Positions 40,601-58,210 of a DNA stretch of 64,000 bases are shown piece after piece (within the stretch, counting starts at the first letter, position 1; the number at the start of each line of letters is the position of its first letter). This DNA is from Corella eumyota (taxonomy: Eukaryota; Chordata; Ascidiacea; Phlebobranchia; Corellidae): NCBI GenBank assembly GCA_963082875.1, contig OY720099.1, positions 4,836,001 through 4,900,000 of the forward strand, written 5' to 3'. A program made the translations under genes and the position numbers. The notes beneath the pieces were generated by a model. It was not told where the DNA came from. It saw only the letters and a program-made list of their open reading frames with translations, and ran no database searches.

Positions 40601-41346
40601 TTCAAATACATATTGGGGATGGGGTGCAGAAGACGACGACTTGAGAATACGAATCGAATCAAATGGTTACAAAATTATAAGATATCCCATAGACATTGCA
40701 GTGTAAGTGCAATACTATATACTAAACATGTATGTTATCTTATCGCTACTATACCCCTTTAAAAAAATTAATTAAACAAATTAAACGGATTTAGAAAATT
40801 ATTTTTATTTTTTAGTTATATGATGATCCCCCATTTGCGCGACGTTGGCAATGAAAATAATCCAATAAAAGATGAGAAATTAGAATATACTTTATCGACT
40901 ATGCGAAAAGACGGCCTGTCTTCCTTGAATTATACAGTAAGCATACGTTTAATGTATTTACTAACAAAAACACTTAATTTAGCTTTTTTGGATAATTTAA
41001 AATAATTATTAAACAAAAATATTTTTATTCCCATTTTAGCAGTTTCAACATTTTTACAAATTTTTTTTGTTTTTTAAAGGTGATATCACGCGACATTCAC
41101 AAGCTTTATACAAATATAACTGTCGATATCGGACGCTGTGGTAAAGAATGCCCAGAATCTAAAACCTATTCGCGTGATTATAATTTTAACAATCGGGTTA
41201 TAGATTTCAAAGTAAAACTTAATAAGCTAAGGCAACAATTAAAAGAAGGTAGACTACTAATGGAACAACAACAATTGTTGGCACAACAAAAAATTCTACA
41301 ACAGCACCGACAACAACAAAATATACAACCACAATATATAAAATAA
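37690..41346 (+). CDS. Beta-1,4-galactosyltransferase family protein (GT7), 8 coding exons
   Basis: Golgi type II enzyme that transfers Gal (or GalNAc) from a UDP-sugar to terminal GlcNAc on glycans. Exons: 37690-37830, 38420-38977, 39525-39650, 39870-39986, 40139-40349, 40552-40702, 40816-40936, 41080-41346. All junctions are GT-AG and keep frame, giving 563 residues. The start ATG opens a short cytosolic tail, a membrane segment at about residues 22-43 and a coiled, very acidic stem to about 215. The catalytic part has CPKYP, GGQFTPPNC, AIIIPYRNRENHL, FNRAKLLNVGF, the DVD metal motif (346-348), WGWGAEDDD (406-414) and MIPH. It is longer than the usual ~400 residues because of the stem and a Gln-rich tail of about 30 residues. 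Methionine 383 replaces the Tyr289 of bovine B4GALT1, a donor-selectivity site. The family is certain; the subtype is not. Confidence 0.93.
39038..39157. repeat. Degenerate ~81-bp tandem duplication in galactosyltransferase intron 2
   Basis: The word CTACCCGCGCAAT followed by ATATC, then GTTTTGAA, occurs near 39,040 and again near 39,119. This is a diverged direct duplication of about 80 bp. It lies in the intron 38,978-39,524. Confidence 0.6.
39442..39472. repeat. Short perfect hairpin in galactosyltransferase intron 2
   Basis: TTACGGTCCT and AGGACCGTAA form a perfect 10-bp inverted repeat around an 11-base loop, about 50 bases before the exon 3 acceptor. It may be the end of a small transposon relic or an intronic RNA hairpin. 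Confidence 0.6.
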
Positions 41347-41651
41347 AATTAGTTTTTAGTAGTGCTTAAACTTACGTAGTAGATTTTTTATTTTTATCAG
41401 AAATTTATATACAAAATGCTTTCCCTCTGTTCTAATTTGTTTATTTATATCGTAGCACTTTTAAATAATTTTACATTGCACAAATATGTCAGAAAATTTA
41501 TCATAGTTATTCATTACCAACTTAGTTTTTGTAATTTTTTTTTCTGGTAACATGCAATGACCTGTTTTAAAGAGGTGCAAGTCCCAAAATAAGTTGATAT
41601 TAATTTTGTTTTTCTTTATTTCTTTATTAATTTAAATTTTTATTATCTACT

Positions 41652-41657
41652 AATAAA
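41652..41657 (+). terminator. Candidate polyadenylation signal AATAAA
   Basis: AATAAA about 300 bases after the galactosyltransferase stop, followed by a T/GT-rich run (TTGTGTTTTTTATTTTTT). Another AATAAA overlaps the stop codon itself, so this one is the more plausible cleavage signal. Not proven. Confidence 0.4.
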
Positions 41658-42451
41658 ATTGTGTTTTTTATTTTTTACAGCGTTTATTTTATTTTTTTGC
41701 CAAATTTTTATTGCAAAATTTCAGGATTTTTGCGTGTTCAAATTTGGTGTAATAAATGCAAACACGTTTATCTACATATATCTATAACTTACAGAAGCAA
41801 CTTTTTTATAACACCAAATCAAATAAATTAAAATATTTATAGTTTTAAGTATGTTTTAGAAAAAAAATGAACTACAGTGTGACAGGAATTTTTGTTATAT
41901 CATTACAAAACATTTTTTGACTAAAAATAAGATAGTTTCTATATAACCTGCTTTTACCAGCCTACCTCTAAATTGCCCTCAAATTAAAAAAAGGGATTTA
42001 TTCTAACAATTGGTCTTAGGCCTAGTAGGCATATGGTTTTCGAATATAGTTTTATACTTACATAAATACAAGTGTTTTCTTTTGTTCAATATCCACTTAA
42101 GGTGAAGGATTTTCTCATTTTATAGGAAATGTTGTGCCACAATTTCACTAACATCATTTACCCTTGTTCGCGTTATTTACAAATACTTCAAACATGTCCC
42201 AACCAAAACATTTTTTGGGGGGTTGTGTAGGAATCTCATGCAAGTAATATGACCACAAAAGGACTAAGCTCAAATTACCAGATTAAGGTTTTTTAGGAAT
42301 ATTCCACGTGACGTAAAGTGACCTTTTACTTAACATAACCTACTAGATAATAATATAATATACCGATTTTGATGATTTGACAAATAGATGTATGAAGAAC
42401 AAATACCATATCGGAATAAAATCTGGTTTTCAGTAATAACTTTAAAAGATT

Positions 42452-42560
42452 AAGATCGTAATCGACAGAATAGAATCACAACCGACAGAATAAGATCACA
42501 ACCGACAGAATAAGATTGCGGTCGATGGAATAATATCACAACCGACGGAATAAGATCACA
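42452..42560. repeat. 20-bp minisatellite, about 5 copies
   Basis: The core ACCGACAGAATAAGATCACA repeats at 42,461, 42,481, 42,501, 42,521 and 42,541 with an exact 20-bp period; the first, fourth and fifth copies carry substitutions. Just after it, AATAAGAT (42,549) is mirrored by ATCTTATT near 42,596, so the array flanks a possible hairpin with CGG-containing arms. Confidence 0.85.
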
Positions 42561-43143
42561 TTACGGCCAACCGTTGACTGTGATTTTACGGCAAAATCTT
42601 ATTTGTGGCACTCATTTTTTTGTCCAATAAAAAAAACATCGCACCTTCAAGTAATATAAAAAGGGTTTGCCCTTAAGAAAACGGATAATTATTTACATAG
42701 TCAGTTATAAAATAATTTTACTAAAAGCTTAATCTTACCAATGCAGACCGAAATATTCGTCCAACATCTTCAAGAAACTTTAAAACCAATATTAAATAGT
42801 AAAAGGTTTATTATTATTTCATTTTTAAATGGCAGTTAAAAATAAAACAGCAACGAAAGCAAATGTAACGAACAAATTAAAAAATTACAAAGAAAAATTG
42901 ACTTTCTTATTAAAAATCAGTGTTTAAACGACTAGAAAGTAAAGGCTTCTAATTTTTGAAACTGAACAATGATCAATTCAAAAAATAACCTATACTTAAT
43001 CTGTTGTTTTTACTACAAACCGAACGAACAAAGCATTTTAAAACCTATTGTAACAAATATTAAGACTTCCCCAAAAAAGTCTGTACTAGAAAAAAGCTGA
43101 GTTAAAATAAAATATTTAAAATACCGTAATTACAAAATATTTT

Positions 43144-43149
43144 TTTATT
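43144..43149 (-). terminator. Candidate polyadenylation signal of IWS1
   Basis: AATAAA on the minus strand about seven bases after the IWS1 stop codon. This would give a very short 3' untranslated region. A more distal signal cannot be excluded. Confidence 0.4.
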
Positions 43150-43155
43150 ATTAAT

Positions 43156-46100
43156 TTAAGTCAACGGCATTTTACTGCCTTCTATACTGATACCAACAGC
43201 TCTCTGCAGTTTCTGATTTTTCTTACGGTCGGCGAAATTTTTCAAATGCTTTTCAAGCCGTTCGTCTTTTTTCGGCTTCGAGCGTTTGTTTCTAAAAGAA
43301 GCTCCGTCTTCCTCGTCCTGGGCGTCCACTTTCCACTTCGGACGGATGACGTAGTCCTTGTGCGAGGGTCGGGGCACCCTGGCCCGCAAAACGAAACCCC
43401 GGTCCCCGGGTCGAAGTTGCCCGGGCTCGGGTTGCGTTTCCTCGGCCTTTTCTTCGATGTTTTGCCCGGCGCTCAATCGTCGTCGCTTCGACTGAGGCAT
43501 TTGTTCTAAATCGCGCTGTTCTCGTTCTTAAGAAAATAAAGAACAATTTTTCTTAAATTTTAAATTAATTTTAAACGTAATTGACTATTATTTGTGTTTG
43601 CCTATGAATGTAGTGAAATCTGTAGATTTAAAGAGATGGTTCGGTCGCAGAGTTTCTTTTTTAATTATGTTGGAATTTTTCCAACTTGCACGAGGACACG
43701 ATTATTTTAAAAATTGCTCAAGTAGTTTTTGAGATATCGTAATTTGAAGGTAAATATTGTAAATAGGGAAAATCCCTACGCTCGCGAGTCACTCGCGAGT
43801 CACGCACGACGTCATCGTCGTAAGTCATTTGCTAGCAGACATGGGAAAATAACCTTATTTTGCCCTCTGTAAGCCGTTTGTTGTATTTTTTTTTTAATTT
43901 TTTCTGTTTAAATAAGAAGCCAAGTTATTATAATTAAATAATTTAGATATATTTAAAAAAAAATTATAATTTTGTTGTTACCTCCACGTGACATGCTCTT
44001 GAAATTTTCGTTGAGTCCGAACAAAGGTCTTGACCACTTGTTGATCAACCTTCCAGCTGATTCCCTGTTTTGTCGAGATTCTCGGGGATGTTTAAATAAT
44101 ATCATCACTGATTTACCAACACCACTCGCTTTTAGTGTTTCCTGAAAAAAATATTTTTATTTTAAATAAGAAAAAAAAATAAACAAATAAAAATATAACT
44201 AAAATCCTGTAAAGTTTAATTTAAATAAATAACACTGTTATTGTATAAGGACTACTAGTAGATAGCCTGCCCTACGGTGAAAATTTTAATTGCTGTAATA
44301 TAGTTACAATACTCAAATAATATTTGACCGCGATAATTTTCACGCGCACCACAAACGGTAGTTTATTTTATTTTCTAGGCATATAAATTGGACATTGCTC
44401 TATTGTATACAATTATTATATCTATACATAAAAAAATAATGTAAAAAATATAAACAATTATCAGGTTATTAGGTTAAAATTGTTACGTTTATCATCTATT
44501 ACCATACTAACACATCAAACAAATAAAAAACCCATTAAAAAAAATAGCAAAAAAGATGCAAAATAATAAATTAATATTTACCGAACTAACTGGTGGAAGA
44601 TCATGTAATATTTTAAGCAGTTCGGTTCTTATACTTAAATGCACTAAACTTCTATCAGGTAATAATGATAACCAATCTGCAATTGCTGCCACCATACCGT
44701 TGTCTACAAATGCTTCTTTTAAATCCTGTACGAAAATGAAAATTGGAATAATTCAATTTCTAAAAAAGGGAGAAAAAATATAAAAAAAAAATTAAAATTT
44801 TTCCAGAAATAAAATTTTTTTCAATCAGAAATTTTTTTAATTTACTTGTTTTTTCAGGTGTCTAACTACAGTGGGCAACATCTTTAACTTTTTAAGTGCA
44901 GGTTTTTTATTCTGATTAGCTAATCTATCAGCTTCGGCTGCATCCTTCATCTTAGTTAACATAGCATTTATAATATCATCTGCATCAGAAATAAAAGTAC
45001 CACCGTCCCTTTTTCGAGGACCTTTTCTGTATTCAAATATAAATTATTTTAGATAAACAGATATTATTTTTTATAGTAAAATTTATTTAGGCCAAAATCA
45101 ATAGAGAAATCTACTACAATTTTCACGAATATATTTTTAAAGAAATATAGTTTTTGCAAATTAAATATTTTTGAAATAATTTGAATTATGTAGGTTATTA
45201 TTTATAGTATTTTAAACAAAAGGATTATTTAATATAAAAAAAAAAAAAAAAATTTTTTTTTCCATTTATTTATCTTTGATTTGAAAAGTCGACTTCACGA
45301 CCTAATCATAGAGTAACATTTGACCTATTCTTTTGGCAACATTTGACCTAGTATATTGGCAGTTTGGGATATTATAGTTGTCTGATAATTAAGCAGCTTA
45401 AAAATTGGCTTAAAAATTTTTTTTTAAGAGTTTATACCATTTATAGCGCCTTACTCAATGACGCTATAACATTGGAGCAGTGAGACCCAAACCCAAGACT
45501 TTGTGAAAGAGGCCAAGGGTTTTGGCCACTACACCACGCTGATGTTATTTAAAACTTGAAAACCCAATTATTTTTTCTTCTCTTTACCATTGTCTATAAT
45601 TAACAGCTTAAAAAAATTGGCAATTTTTTTATTGAGAATAAAAGTTTAAAAATCCTAAACCTTTCTGCTTTTTTCCTCTGTAACATAAGATCAAAGTCGT
45701 ACACCATTCTATTCCCACCCCCATCACTATCTTCATCTCTCTCTCGTTCGTTATATTCTTCATTGTGTGAAGTTGTTTGTTGGACAATTTGAACTTAAAG
45801 TGAAAAAAGATAAATTTTATGTTAACAAAAATAAATTTCTTACAGTTCAATTAACTATTTAACAAAATTAAGCGATTTAGAATATTTTTAATATTTTTTT
45901 ATAAAAAGTGTTTGGATTATTTTGAATTGAACATAAAAATTATAAAAAACGAGGATAAACTTCACCTGGTTCATCTTCTTCATCTGTGTCCGAGTCCGAA
46001 ATAAGAGCTCCTCGTTTTCCAGGTGCTCCCTCTTCCTCTTCCCCAAATCCCACAAACTCCTCATTTTCATCATCACTTTTTCCAAAGATGTCAGCCACCA

Positions 46101-48318
46101 AATCACCCTCTGGACAGAAAATAAAAACATTTACAAAAAATGTAATTAAAAAAATTGTTTTAAAAAAAAATCAAGTTTATATTAAATATTTATATATGTA
46201 TAATAAGCTTTTGTTAGCTACCTACAAATATTTTGAGAAAATAAGTAAGTTTTAAAGACTATAAAATACATTTTACAGAAGTTATATGCCAAAAAATGCC
46301 ATTTTACCATTTTCCAATTATCCCTTATAGCCTAACCCCAAATTTTGCGCAAACACCTGTCTAAGACCAGTAGCTTATGGAAATTAGCATATTAGGTTAA
46401 GCTTATAACTCATTTAATTTTACTGAACAAACAAAAAAAATGATAAAATAATATTTTTTACCTTTTTCTTCTTCCTCTTCTTCTTCACTGTCGGAATCAA
46501 ACATTTTTGCGATCACTGTCTCGTTTTTATCTCCTCCTAAAACAAACGTCTTTAAAATTAAAAAGCAATTGAACCTATAATAAAAATAAAACAAATTTAC
46601 ACCGAAAATAAAACAAATATTTTTTAAAAGTTGTCTATTAATGATTATAAAATAATATTTTTTATTACCTTCATTTTTTTCGTTACTTTCATCTTCAGAA
46701 CCTAAACAATGAAAATATTAAAATAAAAAAATAAATTTAATATTAAACTAAAAAATTTATTTTTTAATTAATTTTATAAAGTAAAATTTTTCTAACCTCT
46801 GACATCATCATCAGAGGCGTGTCCCAATTTCACATTTTCCTCCATTTCTTCCTCCTCTTCATTTTCGTTGTCGTGTTGAGCCACATTATCATCCACAACC
46901 TCCTCCCCTTCTTCTGCATCTACTTGTCCTCCATAATCATCCTCCAGCCCTTCATCAATTGCCACTTCCTGTTGTGTCTCAACATTCTCCACATCTTTGA
47001 CTTCGGAGTCTTGTACTAATTCCACCTCCTTATCCAACTCCGAACTTTCTTGCTCAACAACATCATCATGAAGACTAAAAATTAGTTTTTAATGATTTAA
47101 AATTTTTTTTAATTTAAATTAACTTTGTGGGAAGAATTATATATATTTTTTTAAATTTATTTATCCTCAATGTGAAAAGGTTGACTTTACGACCTAAACA
47201 TAGAGTGACATCAGTAACCCGATCCAGTCTCAAGTTGCCTGTGCAAATTTGAGATATTATAGAATATACTTGAGTGATAATTACACTGCTCAAGGTCGCT
47301 ACAGTATTAAGGCAGTGGGAATTAATCGCAGTACATCATGTAGTGAAGCGAAGTGTTCTGACCACAACACCATGCTGCAGTTAAATAAATTTTTGTATTT
47401 TACAAATTTTCTAGGTGACATAAATTAAAAAAATTTAATTTACTTTTCGTGTTGCACAACATTTTCTTGCAACTGAACAACATTCTCATCTTCATTTTGT
47501 TCGGCTAATTCCGATACAATTTCTGTTTCTTCATAAACATCTTCGCTGATTACAACATTTTCAGCTATGTATTAAAACAAAAAAAATTAAAGTAACTTTA
47601 GAGAAAAAAAAACAAACTAGTAATTAGGACAAAAATATTTTCTGAATTGAGTTATTAACTTACCAGCTAAAGAAGCTTCTTGAAATATTTCTGTTTCTTG
47701 ATTACTTTCATCTTCTTGCAACTCTGTTTCAACATTTTCTTGTTCAACATTTTCATCATTTTGATCTTGTAATTCAGCATGTTCATCACTTTCTGTCATT
47801 CCTTCATTTTCTACAAACTCAGCATTTTCTTGGTGGGCTTCCAATTTACTTGTTTCTTCAATTTGCGCAGGTTCAACATTTTCAACTAATTCTAGTTCAT
47901 TATTTTCTGCATGAGCAGAGCCATCATTATCAAAAAAAAACCATGAAGAATTATCATTTTTTAAAGATTCTTTACTTTGAAAGTTTTCGGTATTTTTTAT
48001 AGACTCATCATTATTAAAAGAATTATCATGTTCAGTAGATTCAGTATTTTCCATGGCAGTATTCTCATCATTTTCAAAAGATTTATCATTTTGAATTGAT
48101 TCAGCATTTTGATCGAGATCATCATTTTCCATTAATCGAACATTTTCAATAGAATCTAGTTCAGAAGTTTCGGTATCGTTAAGTTTAAAATGTTCATTTT
48201 CTATATTGTCATTATCTATCTCATTTATATTTTCACTATCATTGTTAATAATATTTTGTTCGTCAATAACTTCATTATTCGAAGTTTCAATCACATTTTC
48301 CTCATTTTCAATATCCAT
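43156..48318 (-). CDS. IWS1: IWS1 transcription elongation factor homolog, 11 coding exons
   Basis: Nuclear partner of SPT6 on elongating RNA polymerase II, linking it to mRNA export and H3K36 methylation in other animals. Exons in transcript order: 47664-48318, 47444-47564, 46797-47074, 46669-46701, 46462-46536, 45966-46109, 45661-45793, 44846-45026, 44582-44725, 43982-44141, 43156-43526. All junctions are GT-AG and frame-consistent, giving 764 residues (human about 819). Residues 1-435 are disordered and very acidic, rich in EN/ND in the first exon, with [10 protein letters not shown] and [13 protein letters not shown] patches. The conserved part runs from [10 protein letters not shown] and [12 protein letters not shown] through the TFIIS N-terminal-like helical domain (about 520-640, with [26 protein letters not shown]), then [25 protein letters not shown] and [10 protein letters not shown] near the end. 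The start is the first ATG of the open frame. It lies downstream of VCP on the same strand. Confidence 0.95.
43779..43822. other. CpG-rich patch in the last IWS1 intron
   Basis: A short island in an AT-rich intron contains the direct repeat CTCGCGAGTCA twice (near 43,783 and 43,793), then CACGACGTCATCGTCG. It has several nested palindromes (TCGCGA, GACGTC). Meaning unknown; it could be an internal regulatory site or a fragment of a mobile element. Confidence 0.5.
44272..44440. repeat. Dispersed short repeat, copy 1 (IWS1 intron)
   Basis: Contains ATTTTAATTGCTGTAATATA, GTTACAATACTC, CGCGCACCACAAACGGTAG and CTATTGTATACAATTATTAT. The same order of words (ATTTTAATTGnCATAATAT, GTTGCAACT, ACACCAC, CTATTGTATA) occurs in inverted orientation at 63.6 kb. 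No coding capacity; MITE-like or SINE-tail in nature. Confidence 0.55.
45262..45548 (-). repeat. tRNA-derived SINE-like element (IWS1 intron)
   Basis: On the minus strand it begins with a tRNA-like head: GGTGTAGTGGCCAAAACC as box A and GGGTTTGGGTCTCACTGC as a decayed box B. The body contains AGCGTCATTGAGTAAGGCGC and a tail with GACCTAG, ACTCTATGATTAGGTCGTG. The same tail order is found in the copy at 47.2 kb, so the two are members of one family. Copies are clearly diverged from each other. Confidence 0.7.
47156..47386 (-). repeat. tRNA-derived SINE-like element, second copy (IWS1 intron)
   Basis: Same arrangement as the copy at 45.26 kb: minus-strand head near CAGCATGGTGTTGTGGTCAG, then a body with CACTGCCTTAATACTGTAGC, ending in CACTCTATGTTTAGGTCG. 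The tails of both copies match over the ACTCTATG-TTAGGTCGT block. It inserted in the IWS1 intron 47,075-47,443 in the same orientation as the gene. Confidence 0.7.
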
Positions 48319-49363
48319 ATTTAATAACAAATAACCTTTAGTAACACTAATATAATGTATTAATAAATATTAGTTATTATAAAATGTCTAAATAAGATAA
48401 ATATAAAAATTAGTATCTATAATTGTTTATCTTTCTAACCTTATATCAACTTTTATAAATTAAAGCTAAAAAAAAACAATTTAGAATTTGGGCAGTTAGG
48501 TAAAATGTAAGATTTGGGCAGTTAGGTAATCTAAAATTTTTTTTTTTTAAATAAAGTTAATTTAGGACGTAAATCCAACGTGAATCAATTACAATTGAGA
48601 AGCGTGTGGCAAGTTTGGTGTGTTTATAACCATATAAATTACTTATAAACATAATAAAATTATTTACACGGGTGTTTTTAAGCAACAAACTTTCCTATTT
48701 TTAATTTCGGACAATCCGTTTACTAAACTTACCTTTGTTGATTGTAGAGTGAAGGTTGTACCTTTTTATGACATCATCAGATGATGCGTATAGTTTGTCC
48801 TCATTTAGCAAAGAAACAACCCCTCTCTTCTTTTAAAAGTTATAACCAAAGAAATTTAATCACTGTTTTAATGAAAAACTGTTCATCCCTATATAAATAT
48901 CTCAAAACCAAAAAAACTAGCACAAATTTTCTATTGAATTCCTTAAAAAAAGAGAAACAGTAGTACTTAACAAAAACAATTTAATTCTGTACGCGAAAAA
49001 AATCCTATATATAATACATTTACACAGCAGCCAAGAGTCGTGAAAGCGGTTAGAACAATGATAAATTGAACTTTTATTTTATAGGGGAATTTTACGGTGT
49101 TTTATATTGCTACGAAATGTTGAAAAAATAAATACAAAATGAGAACTCTAGGCTCAGAACTTTTAGTAAATTAACTAACAAGTTTGGTGAATAAATTTCG
49201 ATTTTAAGTAAACTAAATTGAGTTATTTTTTGCAAAAAAAAGATAACTTAACAAGCAATTATTCTACATAAAAAGCAAAGTAGCAAAATTTGATGAACTG
49301 TATATTTTTTCGGAATTAAAAAGTTTTTAGATGACTGGAACTGAAAAAAAAGAGTTTTGGAGT
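48319..49363. other. Spacer between VCP stop and IWS1 start
   Basis: About 1.05 kb separates the VCP stop from the IWS1 ATG. It should contain the VCP 3' untranslated region and the IWS1 promoter. About 15-20 bases before the IWS1 ATG the minus strand reads TTACTAAAG then GTTATTTG, a possible 3' splice site for a leader exon. No exon of another gene is seen. Confidence 0.6.
49073..49078 (-). terminator. Candidate polyadenylation signal of VCP
   Basis: AATAAA on the minus strand about 290 bases after the VCP stop codon. This is a plausible 3' end, but other A/T-rich candidates lie nearby. Confidence 0.35.
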
Positions 49364-56318
<6,955 letters not shown>

Positions 56319-56614
56319 TCTTTTGATTCAGGATTTCAGAAAAAATATGCTACAAATACTTGATTTAAGGAACTTTATAAGATCGCCAATTTAAAATGAA
56401 AACTTAGAAACGAAATTTAAAGTTACCTAACTGTTTAGTCTAACAAATAAAAGAACAATTAAAATGTTTAAATATTGATTAATACATACACTAAAAATGA
56501 TAAACAAAAGCACACAATACTTTCTTTAAATTACTTAAAACGAGGAACCGAAAATTTAGGAAGTTTACTTTGTTTAAAAACCCGTGTCCTAAACAGCCAA
56601 GCATTGAATGAATG

Positions 56615-56622
56615 TGACGTCA
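56615..56622. promoter_or_regulatory. TGACGTCA (CRE-type) site upstream of VCP
   Basis: Perfect TGACGTCA about 300 bases upstream of the VCP start codon, in GAATGTGACGTCACTGTTC, a slightly GC-richer spot. The position suits a promoter element bound by CREB/ATF proteins. Inference from motif and position. Confidence 0.5.
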
Positions 56623-56822
56623 CTGTTCTCGAAGCATTTCTAATGACAAATCAAATTTGATACTCGCCATAGAAATAATATATTTTTATATCAAATTTCA
56701 ACAGTTTTTGGTAATTTGTTTTAAAAAAAATCGTAATAAGAAATAAATGAGTTTTTTTCATACAATTTTAAAGATTAGATAAAATAAATTGGTACGCGTT
56801 TTTAAACAAAATTTTATTGTAC

Positions 56823-56940
56823 AGTTAGGGTAGTGTAACAGACATTACATTAAACTACGAGTCAAACGGTTTTGGGTTTAAGCCGGTTCAATGCCACCTA
56901 ACTTGCCCTTTAGTCTTGCGTTTACCAATAGCTTCAACAC
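56823..56940 (+). repeat. Possible tRNA-derived SINE fragment
   Basis: Box A-like TAGTGTAACAGA and box B-like GGGTTTAAGCC are spaced about 45 bases apart on the plus strand, followed by GCCACCTAACTTGCCCTTTA. A related tail, TACCACCCTATTTGCCCTTAAG, occurs at 58.6 kb. Both are too decayed to be sure. Confidence 0.35.
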
Positions 56941-58210
56941 ATCAAAACAGCACACCTTTTTTAAAAACACACCACCTTAAACTTCTTTATTCGTTCTTTA
57001 TATTTTACTAAAGTAAAGATTAATTTTTTGGTAAATTTTTAGAACAACAAATACTTTAACTTATTTACTTTGATATATTTCTAAAGTTTTCCTAAAATAT
57101 ATAAAAAATGGTTGATATTTTATTAACTTGTTTAATCGGCAGATTATTAAGCTAAACATTAAATACATATTTTAATTAAAGTATAAAAAAAACTCTTTAA
57201 CTAACAATTAAAAAATCAATAGCACTGACACTCAAAAATTGTAATGACACTTCAATTGTAACAATATGAAATAAAAATATAAATAACAACTTTTAGGAAT
57301 TAAAAAATTTAAAAAAAATTAAGGTGTCATATTAAGCTATACTTTGCAACCATATTTTTTAAAAGCACCATGTTTTAAAATTGGCATTTAGAAATAAATT
57401 ACAAGTGATATTTCTATATAGTTATAAAAGGGTGTGTAATAAATGTTAGAATAGTAAAAGTATAATACCGAATAAACACATAGACAAAGCTTTAAAAAGG
57501 CACCGTAATAATAAAAAAGCACAAAAAAGTTTAGTGTAAATTTTTTACAGTGAGTATATAAAGGAATAATTTCTTAAACAAGGCAAGAAAAATTGTTATC
57601 ACCAAAAATTTTGAGATGTCGTTGTGAAAATAAAAACACCAAAAGAAAAAAACCTTAAAACACAAAAAATCAAACAAAACTGCATCAAAAACATAAAGTA
57701 ACATTTTTTAGAATTTGTAGAAATAATTCATACTTCAATTATAAATATGAATTTTAAAAAGTAAATATCTTAAATAATATTTTAAAAATAAATTGCTAAA
57801 TTTATTTTTTTTAATTTAAAATTTATTTTGATTGTCATAAAGTTAACGAGATATGTTGCTTAACATCAGTTTCTATAACCATTAAAAAATAAAACACTAT
57901 GGCCAACATTTTATTGAGGCATACCTGTTATTTTACGCAAAAATAAATAAACATTAAAATCAATTTTTTTGTAACTTTAGATAAAGTTGGTCCAAAAAAG
58001 TTAAACATATTTAAAAACCGTGAAAATTTTTTTTAATCGTGAAAAAGGGTGAATAAAATTATTTAGTAAAAAAGTACCTTAATGACTTAGGCTAAAACTA
58101 AAGAATCAGAAGCGTAGTCCTTTATTCCCAGTAAAATCTGATGTATTATAAAATCTCACACCTTTTTCTTATACTTACTATACCCACAATTTAAAATGTC
58201 ATTTTACATT

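Larger units (their letters stand above)
41347..43155. other. Spacer between convergent galactosyltransferase and IWS1 genes
   Basis: The two genes point toward each other, so this 1.8 kb should hold the galactosyltransferase 3' untranslated region and little else. I see an AATAAA at 41,652-41,657, a 20-bp minisatellite at 42.45 kb, and otherwise AT-rich sequence with no convincing exon. Confidence 0.6.
56319..58210. other. Spacer: VCP promoter and ANKRD26-like 3' flank
   Basis: About 1.9 kb between the VCP start and the stop of the next gene on the same strand. It holds the CRE at 56.6 kb and a weak SINE-like piece at 56.82-56.94 kb, and is otherwise A/T-rich with no convincing exon. The open frame at 56,475-56,660 overlaps the likely promoter and has no resemblance to known proteins. 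Confidence 0.6.

Noticed and set aside
43246-43546. Frames of 84-87 codons overlapping the last IWS1 exon
   Set aside because: They are shadows of the GC-richer IWS1 coding exon in other frames and strand.
45470-45545. A functional tRNA gene in the IWS1 intron
   Set aside because: Box A is acceptable, but box B is decayed and the arms do not pair into a cloverleaf. It is better explained as a SINE head.
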